DNA of 16,845 nucleotides from NCBI GenBank assembly GCA_005788585.1, contig SYBY01000474.1, positions 1-16,845 of the forward strand, written 5' to 3'. Source of the stretch: Actinomycetota bacterium (GTDB lineage: Bacteria > Actinomycetota > Thermoleophilia > Solirubrobacterales > Solirubrobacteraceae). The notes below the pieces were generated by a model that ran no database searches, was not told where the DNA came from, and was given only the letters and a program-made list of their open reading frames with translations. Made by a program: the position numbers and the translations under genes. This document shows positions 7,245 through 15,919 of this stretch, piece after piece; position 1 is the stretch's first letter; each line of letters opens with the position of its first letter.

Positions 7245-7742
7245 GTGACCGAGCCGACGCCCCAGCTGCGCCCGCCCCGCCACCAGGTCAGCCGCGCCGC
7301 GATCCGCTACTGGACGCTCAACGCCGTGATCGCGTGGGCCGGCGTGCTCATGGTCGCCGCCGCCGTCGGGCTCCCGCTCGACGTGGACGGCGTGCCGAAG
7401 CCCGCGCTGTTCGCGGCACTCGTGGTCGTCGCCGTCGTGCACACCGTGGTCATGCCGCGCTGGCGCTACGCCGTCCATCGCTGGGAGACCACCCCGGAGG
7501 CCGTCTACACCCAGACGGGCTGGTTCACCCAGGAACGCCGGATCGCGCCGATCAGCCGGATCCAGACGGTCGACAGCGAGCGCGGCCCGCTCGAGCAGGT
7601 CTTCGACCTCGCGACCGTCACCGTCACGACCGCCTCGGCGAAGGGCCCGCTGCGCATCGCCGCGCTCGACGCCGCCACGGCCGAGCGCCTCGTCGACGAG
7701 CTGACCGCCGTGGCGCAGGCGTCCGCCGGGGACGCCACGTGA
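7245..7742 (+). CDS. Membrane PH-domain protein, YdbS type
   Basis: A 165-residue membrane protein with two helices (about 24-46 and 52-70) and a bacterial PH domain (bPH2, about 75-155) whose strand pattern TQTGWFTQERRIAPISRIQT and LATVTVTTAS is characteristic. In Bacillus subtilis the paired proteins YdbS and YdbT belong to the sigma-W envelope-stress regulon and give resistance to some antimicrobial peptides; the same role here is inference from the pairing. The start is GTG 7245. No other start codon is available in frame upstream, and no Shine-Dalgarno site is visible. The stop overlaps the next gene in GTGA (7739-7742). Confidence 0.85.
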   Translation: MTEPTPQLRPPRHQVSRAAIRYWTLNAVIAWAGVLMVAAAVGLPLDVDGVPKPALFAALVVVAVVHTVVMPRWRYAVHRWETTPEAVYTQTGWFTQERRIAPISRIQTVDSERGPLEQVFDLATVTVTTASAKGPLRIAALDAATAERLVDELTAVAQASAGDAT

Positions 7743-9250
7743 GCGTCGTCGACGCCGCCGCCGCAGCCTCGACCGAGACGCCGTGGCGGCGTCTGAGCCG
7801 CCGGATGTTGCTCGTCCACCCCGTCCACGAGGTGCTGCGTCTCCTGCCGATCATCCTGGCGCTCCTCGTGTTCGGCCGCGGAGACACGGGCGCGATCGGG
7901 TACGGCCTGCTGGCCGCGGCCGCCGCCGTCACGATCGGCGTGATCCGCTGGATGACGACGGAGTACCGCGTCACGCCCGAGCAGGTCCAGATCCGCAAGG
8001 GCGTGCTGCAGCGCAGCGTCAGCTCCGTGGCACGCGACCGCGTCCGCGCCGTCGACGTGACCTCGCGGGTCATGCACCGGCTGCTCGGCCTCGCGGTCAT
8101 CACGATCGGCACCGGGCGCAACGACGCGAGCAACGACGCCGCGCTGCGCCTCGACGGCCTCACCGTCGAGGAGACCGCCCGGCTGCGCGCCGAGCTGCTG
8201 CACCGCGCGGACGCGGATCTCGATGCCGACGGCCACGCCGTCGCCCAGCCGCCCGGCGAGGTCCTCACGCGCTGGCGCAACGCCTGGGTGCGGTACGGGC
8301 CGTTCTCGTTCTCCGGGTTCGTGACGCTCGGCGTGCTCGCCGGCGCCGCGGCGCAGGCGATGGGCAGCATGGTGGACATCAACGTCGACACAGACGGCAG
8401 CGGCCTCGAGACCGCCCTCTCCGACCTGCCGCTGGTCCCGCTGCTCGTGCTGGTCGCCGCGGTGATCGTGCTCGCCGCGATCGTGCTGTCGACGGCCGGC
8501 TACCTCGTCGCGCACTGGCGCTTCACGCTGACGCGCGAGCCGACCGGGACCCTGCACGTCACCCGCGGCCTGCTGACGACGAGGGCGACGACGCTCGAGG
8601 AGCGCCGCCTGCGCGGCGTCGAGCTCAACGACCCGCTGCCCCTGCGCCTCGCGCGCGGCGCGCGGGTGACCGCCATCGCCACCGGAGGAGACGCCCGCGG
8701 GTCCGCGGGCCTGCTGCCGCCCGCGCCTCGGGACGAGGCCCTGCGCACCGCGACGCTCGTCCTCGGCGACGAGGCGCCGCTGACGGCCCCGCTGCACGAC
8801 CACGGTCCCGCTGCGCGCCGGCGTCGCTACACGCGCGCGCTCGCGCCCGCGGCAGCCGTCGCGGCGCTCGGGCTCATCGCGGTCGCCGCCGATGTCCTGG
8901 CCGTCGGGCTCTGGGGCGCCGCCGCGGCGGCCCTCCTCACCTGCGCCGCGCTGCTGGGAGCCGACCGCGCCCGCAGCCTGGGCCACGCGCGCGTCGGGCC
9001 GTGGCTCGTCACGCGCTCGGGCACGCTGACCCGCACCCGCGCCGTCCTGGAATGCGACGGCGTCATCGGCGTGACGTTCCGCGCGTCGTTCTTCCAGCGC
9101 CGCGCGGGCCTCTGCACGCTGACCGCGACGACCGCCGGAGGCCGCGAGGGCTACGACGTGCTCGACGTCGATCCAGCGGTGGCCGTCGCGCTGGCCGACG
9201 ACGCGGTGCCGGGGCTGCTCGCGCCGTTCAGACTCAGGTCGGCTAAGTAG
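7739..9250 (+). CDS. Membrane protein with three bPH2 domains, YdbT type; 3' end altered by cassette insertion
   Basis: Partner of the preceding PH-domain protein, 503 residues from GTG 7739 (4-base overlap). Layout: two helices (about 31-70), bPH2 domain 1 (about 72-150; TEYRVTPEQVQIRKGVLQRS), helices (about 190-255), bPH2 domain 2 (about 258-345; WRFTLTREPTGTLHVTRGLL), two helices (about 367-405) and bPH2 domain 3 (about 418-480; GPWLVTRSGTLTRTRAVLEC). This is the usual YdbT arrangement. The last residues (LRSAK after LAPF) are probably not original: the codons for LAPFR lie in a 14-bp repeat that reappears at 11055-11068, where the same frame continues to GCT TGA. The ancestral protein probably ended LAPFRA. 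Confidence 0.87.
   Translation: MSVVDAAAAASTETPWRRLSRRMLLVHPVHEVLRLLPIILALLVFGRGDTGAIGYGLLAAAAAVTIGVIRWMTTEYRVTPEQVQIRKGVLQRSVSSVARDRVRAVDVTSRVMHRLLGLAVITIGTGRNDASNDAALRLDGLTVEETARLRAELLHRADADLDADGHAVAQPPGEVLTRWRNAWVRYGPFSFSGFVTLGVLAGAAAQAMGSMVDINVDTDGSGLETALSDLPLVPLLVLVAAVIVLAAIVLSTAGYLVAHWRFTLTREPTGTLHVTRGLLTTRATTLEERRLRGVELNDPLPLRLARGARVTAIATGGDARGSAGLLPPAPRDEALRTATLVLGDEAPLTAPLHDHGPAARRRRYTRALAPAAAVAALGLIAVAADVLAVGLWGAAAAALLTCAALLGADRARSLGHARVGPWLVTRSGTLTRTRAVLECDGVIGVTFRASFFQRRAGLCTLTATTAGGREGYDVLDVDPAVAVALADDAVPGLLAPFRLRSAK
9218..9231 (+). repeat. Left 14-bp direct repeat of the cassette
   Basis: CTCGCGCCGTTCAG, coding for LAPFR near the end of the YdbT-type protein. Identity to the right copy stops at both edges (preceded by CTG here and GAT on the right; followed by A here and G on the right). 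Confidence 0.8.
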
Positions 9251-9282
9251 CGAGCACCCCGATTCAATAGCGTGCATTCGAG

Positions 9283-10473
9283 ATGGCTTCGGCCCAACCG
9301 CATCTACAACGCGTAACGCTTCGGCATTACAAGAGCATCCAAGAGGCAGTCGTCGACCTCGACAGACTGACTCTCTTGGTCGGGCCGAACGGAGCCGGCA
9401 AGTCCAACTTTCTGGATGCGCTGGTCTTCATCCATGACTGCGTGACTGAGAGCGTCCACCATGCGTTCAGCCGACGTGGAGGGATTTCTGCGGTCCGGAG
9501 GCATTCAGCAGGCCACCCCACAAATGTCGGCCTGGGCCTGACCGTCGCCCTCGCAGACGGCCGAACCGCCACGTACCGCTTCGACATCGCGGCGCGGAAG
9601 GGCGAGGCATTCGCGGTGGTACGCGAGGACTGTTCCATCGTGGGAGCACCGGGAGAAGAGTTCGCCTTCTCGGTGCGCTCGGGCGAGTTCATGCACCCCG
9701 TGGAGGGGATTCGTCCTCACTTGGCAGCCGACCGGTTGGCGTTGCCCGCCGTCAGCGCGCTAGAAGAAGCCCAGCCGCTGTTCGACTTCATTTCCTCGCT
9801 GAAGGTCTACTCGATCGTGCCAAAAGCGATGCGGGAGCTGCACGACACCGATGAGTCCGCCGGCGTCCATCACCTTGCGCCCGACGGGCGCAACGCCGCA
9901 AGCATCCTTCGGCGCCTGATGGTCGAGCAGCCTCAGGTCTACGACCACGTTTGTGATGTTCTATCGAGCGCGGTCCCCGGCATGCATTCTGTGGAGCCAC
10001 GTCAGGTTGGCCGCTGGGAACACATCGAGTTCCGCAAGGACGTCGGAACCTCGCACCCTTGGCGCTTTGAAGGCCTGAACGCCTCGGACGGGACTCTCCG
10101 CCTCTTGGGACTTCTACTGGCTGTGTATCAGCCAAGCCCCGTACCGCTGCTGGGCATCGAGGAGCCGGAGACGTCTGTTCATCCCGCACTAGCCGAACGC
10201 ATCCTCGACGTCCTACGCGACGCGGCGGCGACGCGACAGGTCATCGCGACAACGCATAGCCCCGACCTTCTCGACGCGCACGAACTCCCCGCCGATGCGA
10301 TTCGGTACGTCGACAGTGTCCAGAACCGGACAGTGATATCTCGGTTGAACGCCACCACCCGAGGTATCGTGCGTGATCGGCTCTACACGGTCGGCGAGCT
10401 CATGCGTGACCGCGAGTTGCAGGGCGATACTGAGGAAGCGAACCTGCTCGCGCGGCAGCATCCGCTGTTCTAG
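9283..10473 (+). CDS. AAA/ABC-type ATPase of the OLD/AAA_21 class (putative defence ATPase)
   Basis: A 396-residue ATPase with a RecF/OLD-like split nucleotide-binding fold. It has Walker A GPNGAGKS (34-41), an ABC-signature-like ASDGTLRLLGLLLA (267-280), Walker B LLGIEEPETSVHP (289-301) and an H-loop ATTHSPDLLDAH (322-333). The middle (about 85-250) has no coiled coil long enough for an SMC protein and no TOPRIM domain; the TOPRIM-like function appears to be supplied by the next gene, which overlaps by one base (TAGTG). ATPases of this class drive anti-phage systems such as Gabija, PARIS and OLD, where they sense infection or gate an effector; that role here is inference. Composition and codon choice are visibly less GC-biased than the neighbours. 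ATG 9283 has only a weak GAG before it. Confidence 0.88.
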   Translation: MASAQPHLQRVTLRHYKSIQEAVVDLDRLTLLVGPNGAGKSNFLDALVFIHDCVTESVHHAFSRRGGISAVRRHSAGHPTNVGLGLTVALADGRTATYRFDIAARKGEAFAVVREDCSIVGAPGEEFAFSVRSGEFMHPVEGIRPHLAADRLALPAVSALEEAQPLFDFISSLKVYSIVPKAMRELHDTDESAGVHHLAPDGRNAASILRRLMVEQPQVYDHVCDVLSSAVPGMHSVEPRQVGRWEHIEFRKDVGTSHPWRFEGLNASDGTLRLLGLLLAVYQPSPVPLLGIEEPETSVHPALAERILDVLRDAAATRQVIATTHSPDLLDAHELPADAIRYVDSVQNRTVISRLNATTRGIVRDRLYTVGELMRDRELQGDTEEANLLARQHPLF

Positions 10474-11075
10474 TGCAAAGGATCATCCCGATCGTCGAGG
10501 GAGACGGTGAAGTGGCTGCCATCCCGCTGCTTCTCCGCCGATTGTTGGCGGAGCGCAGTCGAGATGACATTGCAGTCGCAACGGCGTTCCGTGTGAAGCG
10601 TCAGCGTGTGATTCGCGAAGGCGAACTTGAACGATCGATCACCGTCGCCTGCAGAACGAGACTGCAGGAGGGCGATCACGGACTCGTCCTCGTACTCCTC
10701 GATTCAGATACCGACTGCCCATTCGAGGTCGCCCCCGCGCTGCTCGAGCGTGCTCGCTCAGCCACGCGGCATGGCTGCGCCGTCGTCATGCCTTGCCGCG
10801 AAGCGGAAGCCTGGCCTCTCGCCGACATCGAGCACATCGCTAAGCAACTAGACCTACCGCTAACAGCCAACCCGCCGAACGACCCCGAGTCGGTCAATCC
10901 CAAAGCCTGGCTCGAACGTCACCTCGGCACGGCTACCCCTTACAAGCCGACATCACATCAGGCGGCACTGTTCGCACACCTCCGACCAAGCGTCGTAGCA
11001 GCGTCGAGCCCGTCGTTCGCCAAGCTGATTCGGGACCTAGATAGAGCGTTGGATCTCGCGCCGTTCAGGGCTTGA
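10473..11075 (+). CDS. DUF4276 family protein, TOPRIM-like (putative effector of the ATPase)
   Basis: A 200-residue soluble protein starting at GTG 10473, overlapping the ATPase stop by one base, so the two are almost certainly co-translated partners. Conserved acidic clusters match DUF4276: VEGDGE at 8-13, LLDSDTD at 75-81 and REAEAWPLAD at 109-118. The order E-G-x-x-E then D-x-D is like the metal-binding TOPRIM core of OLD nucleases, so metal-dependent nuclease activity is plausible but unproved. The C-terminus DLAPFRA contains residues coded by the right copy of the 14-bp repeat and apparently borrowed from the end of the PH-domain gene. Its last 11 bases overlap the convergent ABC-2 permease gene. 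Confidence 0.82.
   Translation: MQRIIPIVEGDGEVAAIPLLLRRLLAERSRDDIAVATAFRVKRQRVIREGELERSITVACRTRLQEGDHGLVLVLLDSDTDCPFEVAPALLERARSATRHGCAVVMPCREAEAWPLADIEHIAKQLDLPLTANPPNDPESVNPKAWLERHLGTATPYKPTSHQAALFAHLRPSVVAASSPSFAKLIRDLDRALDLAPFRA
11055..11068 (+). repeat. Right 14-bp direct repeat of the cassette
   Basis: Second exact copy of CTCGCGCCGTTCAG. Here it codes for LAPFR at the C-terminus of the DUF4276 protein and runs into GCT TGA, which I take as the original 3' end of the interrupted PH gene. Confidence 0.8.
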
Positions 11076-11898
11076 GCCGGCGGCCGGTGGCGAACAGCCA
11101 CGCGCTCCACGCCACGCAGATCGCGCCGCACGCCAAGGTCACGCCCAGCGCCAGCGCGAACGACACGTCGGCCGTGCCCAGGAACCCGTAGCGCACCGCC
11201 TGCACGAGGTAGAAGATCGGGTTGAGGTGGGAGATCTCCTCCCACGGCGACGGCAGCAGGTCGACGCTGTAGAAGACCCCGCCGAGGAACGCCAGCGGCA
11301 GGATCGCGACGTTGTTGACCGCCATGTGGTGGTCGAAGCTCTCGGCGTAGATCCCGACGACGACCCCGAGCGCGCAGAACGCGACGAGCAGCGCCAGCAC
11401 CGCGGCGGCCAGCGCCAGCGGCTCACGTACCGGCACGCCCGTGACGGGCACCGCGACCGCGCCGAGCGCGATCCCGATCGCCAGCGCCCGGACCGCCCCG
11501 CCCGTCGCCAGGCCGAGGTTCACCTCCCACGCGCGCATCGGCGCCGCGAGCACGTCGTGGAGGTAGCGGTCGAAGCGCGCCTGGAAGGTCGAGGACGCGT
11601 TGTTCGAGTACGCCGCCTGCGCCATCGCCATCGCGATGAGGCCCGGGACGATGAACTGGTCGTACGGCACGCCGTCGATCTCACGGATCCGCCCGCCCAA
11701 CGACAGCCCGAAGACGACGATGAAGAGGAGCGAGCTGATCACCGGCGCGAGGATCGTCTGGGTCCACAGCTTCAGGACGCGATGCGCCTCGCGGGACGCC
11801 AGGGCCAGCAGGCCACGTCGGCGTTCGAGGAGGCGACCAGCGGACGAAGGAGCGCCAGCGAGTTCGTCCCCGGGATGGCGAGCCTCCAGGCGAGTCAT
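11065..11898 (-). CDS. ABC-2 type exporter permease, YadH-like
   Basis: Six-helix membrane subunit, 277 residues, of an ABC-2 exporter. Seen in order: a cytoplasmic N-terminal tail, helix 1 (TILAPVISSLLFIVVFGLSL), the loop DGVPYDQFIVPGLIAMAMAQ, the conserved cytoplasmic segment RYLHDVLAAPMRAWE, and the late motif FLGGVFYSVDLLPSPWEEIS followed by HLNPIFYLVQAVRYG, typical of YadH/NodJ/DrrB permeases. Its ATG overlaps the stop of the ATPase gene in ATGA (11895-11898), so the two are coupled. The substrate is unknown; lipids, polysaccharides or drugs are all exported by relatives. It converges on the DUF4276 gene with an 11-base overlap of coding ends. Confidence 0.9.
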   Translation of the reverse strand: MTRLEARHPGDELAGAPSSAGRLLERRRGLLALASREAHRVLKLWTQTILAPVISSLLFIVVFGLSLGGRIREIDGVPYDQFIVPGLIAMAMAQAAYSNNASSTFQARFDRYLHDVLAAPMRAWEVNLGLATGGAVRALAIGIALGAVAVPVTGVPVREPLALAAAVLALLVAFCALGVVVGIYAESFDHHMAVNNVAILPLAFLGGVFYSVDLLPSPWEEISHLNPIFYLVQAVRYGFLGTADVSFALALGVTLACGAICVAWSAWLFATGRRLKP

Positions 11899-12629
11899 CC
11901 CGCCATGGCCCGCAGGTAGACGTCCTGGAGCGTGTCGACCTCGTAGGTCGCGCGCAGCCCGTCGGCGCTGTCGCGCGCCAGCAGCCGCCCGTCCCGGATG
12001 AGGGCGATCTCCTCGCACAGCGCCTCGGCCTCCTCGAGGTAATGCGTCGTCAGGAGGATCGTCGTGCCCGCCGCGTGCAGGCGCCGGATGTACTCCCACA
12101 GCTCGGTGCGCAGCTCGATGTCCACCCCGGCGGTCGGCTCGTCGAGGATCACGAGGCGCGGTTCGTGCATGAGCGCGCGGGCCAGCAGCAGCCGCCGGCG
12201 CATCCCGCCCGAGAGCTGCGGCGCACGGACGCCTGCCTTCCCGCGCAGGTCGAACACGTCCATCATCTCGTTCGCGCGGGCGCGAGCGTCGCGGCGGGTC
12301 ATGCCGTAGTAGCCGCCGTGGTAGACGAGCGTCTCGCGGACGTCGAGGAACCGGTCGAGGTTGACGTCCTGCTCGGCGAGCCCGACCAGGCGCCGGGCCT
12401 CGAGGCTGTCGTGCGGCAGCCCGAACACGCGCAGCTCCCCGGCCGTCACGCGGATGTGGTTGCAGACCGCGCTGATCAGCGTCGTCTTGCCCGCGACGTT
12501 CGGACCGAGCAGCCCGAAGAACGCGCCGTCGGGGATCTCGAGATCGAACCCGTCGAGCGCGAGCAGCCCGCCGTCGTACCGCTTGGTCAGGCCGCGGAGC
12601 GCGAGCGCGGGTGAGGACGGCGGGGCCAC
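11895..12629 (-). CDS. ABC-2 exporter ATPase, YadG-like, with variant Walker A
   Basis: Cytoplasmic ATPase, 244 residues from GTG 12629, paired with the overlapping YadH-like permease. Motifs: Walker A GPNVAGKT (42-49), Q-loop LAEQDVN, signature LSGGM (about 140-144), Walker [13 protein letters not shown] and H-loop [30 protein letters not shown] and [17 protein letters not shown] are very close to E. coli YadG. The P-loop has Val45 (codon GTC) where nearly all relatives have Gly; the GxxxxGK[ST] pattern still holds. The C-terminal extension of YadG is shortened. The gene starts 38 bases after the sugar dehydrogenase stop on the same strand, so read-through transcription is possible. The upstream frame is open but does not look like protein of this family. 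Confidence 0.9.
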   Translation of the reverse strand: MAPPSSPALALRGLTKRYDGGLLALDGFDLEIPDGAFFGLLGPNVAGKTTLISAVCNHIRVTAGELRVFGLPHDSLEARRLVGLAEQDVNLDRFLDVRETLVYHGGYYGMTRRDARARANEMMDVFDLRGKAGVRAPQLSGGMRRRLLLARALMHEPRLVILDEPTAGVDIELRTELWEYIRRLHAAGTTILLTTHYLEEAEALCEEIALIRDGRLLARDSADGLRATYEVDTLQDVYLRAMAG

Positions 12630-12667
12630 CGCCTCACGGTAGCCCCGCGTCCGCGCTGCCCCGGCGC

Positions 12668-15600
12668 CTACCCGGCCGCCGGTGCCGGCGGCTGGACCAG
12701 CGCGTCGCCCGCGATCGCCACCCGCGCCGGGATGCCCGGGCCGAGCCACGACACGAACAGGCTCGCCCCGCCCGAGCGATCGACGTACTCGACGACGAGC
12801 TCGTGCTCGCCCGCGGTCAGCGGCAGGGTGGTGTTGCGCGTCGGGAACAGGATGTTCCGCGTCCACTGGCTCAGGACCAGCCGCCCGTCGACGTAGATGC
12901 GGTACCCGTCGTCGGCACTGCCGTAGAGCTTGTACGACCCGGTCTGCGGCACCCGCAGCCGGCCGGAGAACCGCGCCGACCACGTGTCGGCGCCGACGCC
13001 CGGCGGAGCGCCGTTGCCCCACCGCTGTTCGAGCGACGTGACGACGGCCGTGCCCTTCGGCTCGGTGAACTCCGCGGTGTCGAACCACTCGGCGCGCAGA
13101 CCGGCGTCGCCGCTGGCGGGCAGCCGCGAGATGATCTCCTGCGCGACGGGATCGGACAGCTCACCGGTGCCGTCGCGGACGCGCAGCGTCGCCGTCCACG
13201 TGCCGACCGCGTAGGTGTGGGTCGCCGCCGGCGTCGTCGTCTGCGCCGTCTCCCCGTCGCCGAAGTCCCACAGGTACGTCAGGCCCTCCCCGGCGGGATC
13301 CAGGCTCTCCGACGCGTCGAACGTGACCGCCAGCGGCGCGTCCCCCTCGGAGGGATCGACCGCGAGGTCGGCGACCGGGATCTCGGCCGCCGGCGCCGGC
13401 AGGAGGTTCGCCGGGCCGATCGGGACCTTGTTCGGGACGCCCGGGCCGTTCCACGACACGCGCAGGCCGGCATTGCCGGTGCGATCGACGTACTCGACGA
13501 CGATGTCGTGTTCGCCAGCGGTGAGCGGAATCGACGTGCTCACCTCGGGCTGCCACGTGTTGAGGGTCCAGCGGTTCAGGCGGGTGACACCGTCGATGAT
13601 CACCCGGGCGCCGTCGTCGGCCCGCGAGTAGAGCTTGTAGGTGCCGGTCTCGGGCACCACGAGCTTGCCTTCGAACCGCGCGGTCCACTGGTCGGGCGTC
13701 ACGCCTGCGGGCGCGCCGCCGCCCCACTGCTGCTCGAGGGTCGTGACGACCTCGGAGCGGACCCGTCCGGTGAAGTCCGGATTGTCGTAGTACGTCGCGC
13801 GCAGCCCGACCGTCCCCGGCTCCGGCGCCGCGTAGTTCGCCGTCAGCGTCGTGTCGGCGTCGGGCATGGTGAAGCTGTGCGCGGCGCCGCCGCCGTCCGA
13901 CCAGCCGGTGAGGTCGAACATCGACCCGCCGTCGATCTGCCGGGATGCGGCCTCGACCGTGAGCACCGTGCCCGGCCACGACGTGACCGTCACCGGCGAC
14001 GTCGCCTGGACCCGCTCGTTGAGCGACACCTTCAGGCCGGGCGGGCTCGTCGTGACCGCCAGCGTGCGCTTGCGCGGCTGGACCGTGCGCGTCACGGTGC
14101 GACTCAGCCCGCGCGAGTCCGTCGCGGTGAGCCGGATCACCAGGTAGCTGTTCTCCCCACCGTCGAGGTCCTCCGGCTCGGGACCGAGGATGGTCGGCGT
14201 CGCGCCGGTGCCGCTGAACCACGGGTGGTAGTGGTCGGCGTGGTGGCGGCGGACCTCCCAGCTCAGCGCGGTGCCGGGCAGCGCGCCATCCTGCTCGTCG
14301 GTGGCGCTGCCGCGGAGCTGGATCTCGCCGTTGGCGGTGAACGTCGTCCCCTCGACGGGGCCCTCGATCACGGGTACGGGCGCCGTGTTGCCCGCGTCGA
14401 CCAGCACGGTCGCGGGCGCGGACTCCACGCCCTCGTCGTCGCGCACGCGCAGGGTGACGGTGCGCTGCGCAGCGGCGGTGAACGTGTGGGTGGTGGCGGG
14501 CGTCGACGTCTCGGCGGTCGTGCCGTCGCCGAAGTCCCACAGGTAGGTCAGCGCGTCGCCATCCGGATCACGGCTCGCCCCGCCGTTGAGCGACACCTCG
14601 AGCGGCAGCGCCCCCGACTGCGGAGTGGCCGTGACCCGGGCGACCGGCGGGCGATTGCCGCCGCCGACGTACCGGATGCGCGTGACCTCGCCGGTGAAGG
14701 TCGAGACGTACAGCGCGCCGTCCGGTCCGAAGATCGTGCTGAGCAGCATGCCGCCGTCGGTCGCCCAGACCGCGGCGTCGTACCCGCCGCCGGCCTTCGG
14801 CCGCAGGGTGTTCAGGGTGCCGCAGTTGAAGTCGGCGAACAGGTACGCGTCGTCCATGTCGGGGTTCCACGCGCCGTTCGGGACGAACGCGCCGCCGGTG
14901 ATGGAGCCGCACGTGCTCTCGTTGCTGTGCGCGTAGGCGTGGATCGGCCCTCGCGTCCAGTGCGCGCCGCAGCTGGTCTTGCTGCCGATGACGCAGTTGC
15001 CCTCCCGGACGTTCCAGCCGTAGTCCGCGGCCTTGACGCCCTCGTTGACCTCCTCCCACGTGCCGTGGCCGACGTCGTTGATGAAGAAGCGGTCGCCCGC
15101 CGCATCGGGGTCGAACGCGATGCGGAACGGGTTGCGCAGCCCGGTCGCGTAGATCTCCTGGCAGTCGATGCCCGTCGCGCCGACGCCGATGAGCGCGCAC
15201 CGCTGGCCCGTGGCCGCGTAGGGGTTGTCGGCCGGGATCGACCCGTCGGGGTTGATGCGCAGGATCTTGCCGATCAGCGCGTGACGGTCGCGCGCAGCGC
15301 CGTTGTACGCGCCGCAGGCCCCGAGGAGCCGGTAGTTGCAGCTCCCGTCGCCGACCGAGATGTAGAGCGACCCGTCCTTGCCCTGGTGCACGTCGCCGGC
15401 CATGTGCAGGTGGCCCGCGTTCGGGATCTTGTCGAGCAGGATGACCTCGGAGGCGGGGTCGATCGTGTCGCCGACCATCGTGAAGCGCGACAGTCGGTTC
15501 ATCGCCTTCCCCGCGCCGTAGCCGCCTTCCTGGCCCTCGCACTTCGAGGTGCCCTTGACGGTCCAGTAGGCAAAGACGTGGCCGGTCAGGGCGAAGTCGT

Positions 15601-15895
15601 CGGAGACCTCGAGGCCGACGAGACCGCGCTCGGAGTTCGCGCAGACCCGCGGGGAGATGTCGAGCGCCGGCTCGGGATCGAGGGTGCCGTCGGGGTGGAC
15701 GATCCGCAGCCGCCCCTGGCGCTCGGTGACGAACAGCCGCCCGTCCGGCGCGAACACCATCGCGACGGGCTCGGGGACCTCGGCCACCGGCTCCTCGACG
15801 TAGCCCTCAGGCAGCGTCAGCGCCGAAGCGGGAGCCGCGCTCCCCAGCGCCAGCCCCAGGATCACGAACAGGAGAACAGGAAATCGCGCCAGCAT
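12668..15895 (-). CDS. Secreted glucose/sorbosone-type (PQQ) dehydrogenase with PKD and PA14 modules
   Basis: A 1075-residue exported protein. It has a signal peptide at 1-25 with a likely cut after ASA. A six-bladed propeller of the glucose/sorbosone dehydrogenase family (about 36-412) oxidises sugars with PQQ in relatives; visible landmarks are [20 protein letters not shown] with His162 and His164, SVGDG, and [14 protein letters not shown] with two Arg. Ten Cys, all in this domain, suggest disulfides. Then come PKD 1 (416-502, WDFGDG at 453), an Ig-like segment (503-605), a short repeat domain (607-690), PA14 module 1 (696-832), PKD 2 (838-923, WDFGDG at 876) and PA14 module 2 (930-1067). 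PA14 and PKD modules usually bind carbohydrate or mediate surface contacts. There is no sorting signal or transmembrane tail. No PQQ synthesis gene is in the window. It is divergent from clpP across a 117-base gap with paired palindromes. Confidence 0.92.
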   Translation of the reverse strand: MLARFPVLLFVILGLALGSAAPASALTLPEGYVEEPVAEVPEPVAMVFAPDGRLFVTERQGRLRIVHPDGTLDPEPALDISPRVCANSERGLVGLEVSDDFALTGHVFAYWTVKGTSKCEGQEGGYGAGKAMNRLSRFTMVGDTIDPASEVILLDKIPNAGHLHMAGDVHQGKDGSLYISVGDGSCNYRLLGACGAYNGAARDRHALIGKILRINPDGSIPADNPYAATGQRCALIGVGATGIDCQEIYATGLRNPFRIAFDPDAAGDRFFINDVGHGTWEEVNEGVKAADYGWNVREGNCVIGSKTSCGAHWTRGPIHAYAHSNESTCGSITGGAFVPNGAWNPDMDDAYLFADFNCGTLNTLRPKAGGGYDAAVWATDGGMLLSTIFGPDGALYVSTFTGEVTRIRYVGGGNRPPVARVTATPQSGALPLEVSLNGGASRDPDGDALTYLWDFGDGTTAETSTPATTHTFTAAAQRTVTLRVRDDEGVESAPATVLVDAGNTAPVPVIEGPVEGTTFTANGEIQLRGSATDEQDGALPGTALSWEVRRHHADHYHPWFSGTGATPTILGPEPEDLDGGENSYLVIRLTATDSRGLSRTVTRTVQPRKRTLAVTTSPPGLKVSLNERVQATSPVTVTSWPGTVLTVEAASRQIDGGSMFDLTGWSDGGGAAHSFTMPDADTTLTANYAAPEPGTVGLRATYYDNPDFTGRVRSEVVTTLEQQWGGGAPAGVTPDQWTARFEGKLVVPETGTYKLYSRADDGARVIIDGVTRLNRWTLNTWQPEVSTSIPLTAGEHDIVVEYVDRTGNAGLRVSWNGPGVPNKVPIGPANLLPAPAAEIPVADLAVDPSEGDAPLAVTFDASESLDPAGEGLTYLWDFGDGETAQTTTPAATHTYAVGTWTATLRVRDGTGELSDPVAQEIISRLPASGDAGLRAEWFDTAEFTEPKGTAVVTSLEQRWGNGAPPGVGADTWSARFSGRLRVPQTGSYKLYGSADDGYRIYVDGRLVLSQWTRNILFPTRNTTLPLTAGEHELVVEYVDRSGGASLFVSWLGPGIPARVAIAGDALVQPPAPAAG

Positions 15896-15919
15896 GGGCG
15901 CGAGTCTTGCATCGAGAAC

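Larger units (their letters stand above)
9218..11068 (+). mobile_element. Inserted two-gene cassette bounded by 14-bp direct repeats
   Basis: The segment carries the ATPase and DUF4276 genes between identical copies of CTCGCGCCGTTCAG. Composition supports insertion: the block 9361-9420 is 60% GC by hand count, against 82% at 8821-8880 and 11401-11460. Both repeat copies are read in the frame CTC GCG CCG TTC AG, the left at the end of the PH gene and the right at the end of the DUF4276 gene. Removing one repeat plus the interior (1837 bp) would restore a PH gene ending LAPFRA. No transposase, integrase or clear terminal inverted repeat is present, so mobilisation would have to be in trans. The repeat length fits a recombination core better than most transposon target duplications. 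Confidence 0.7.

Noticed and set aside
9232..11054. Insertion sequence or integron cassette
   Set aside because: There is no transposase or integrase gene, no clear terminal inverted repeats and no attC-like GTTRRRY ends; only the direct repeats support mobility.
12675..12692. Perfect GC palindrome GCCGCCGG-TG-CCGGCGGC at the end of the sugar dehydrogenase gene
   Set aside because: It arises from the last Pro/Ala/Gly codons, lies before the stop codon and has no T-tract, so I do not call it a terminator.
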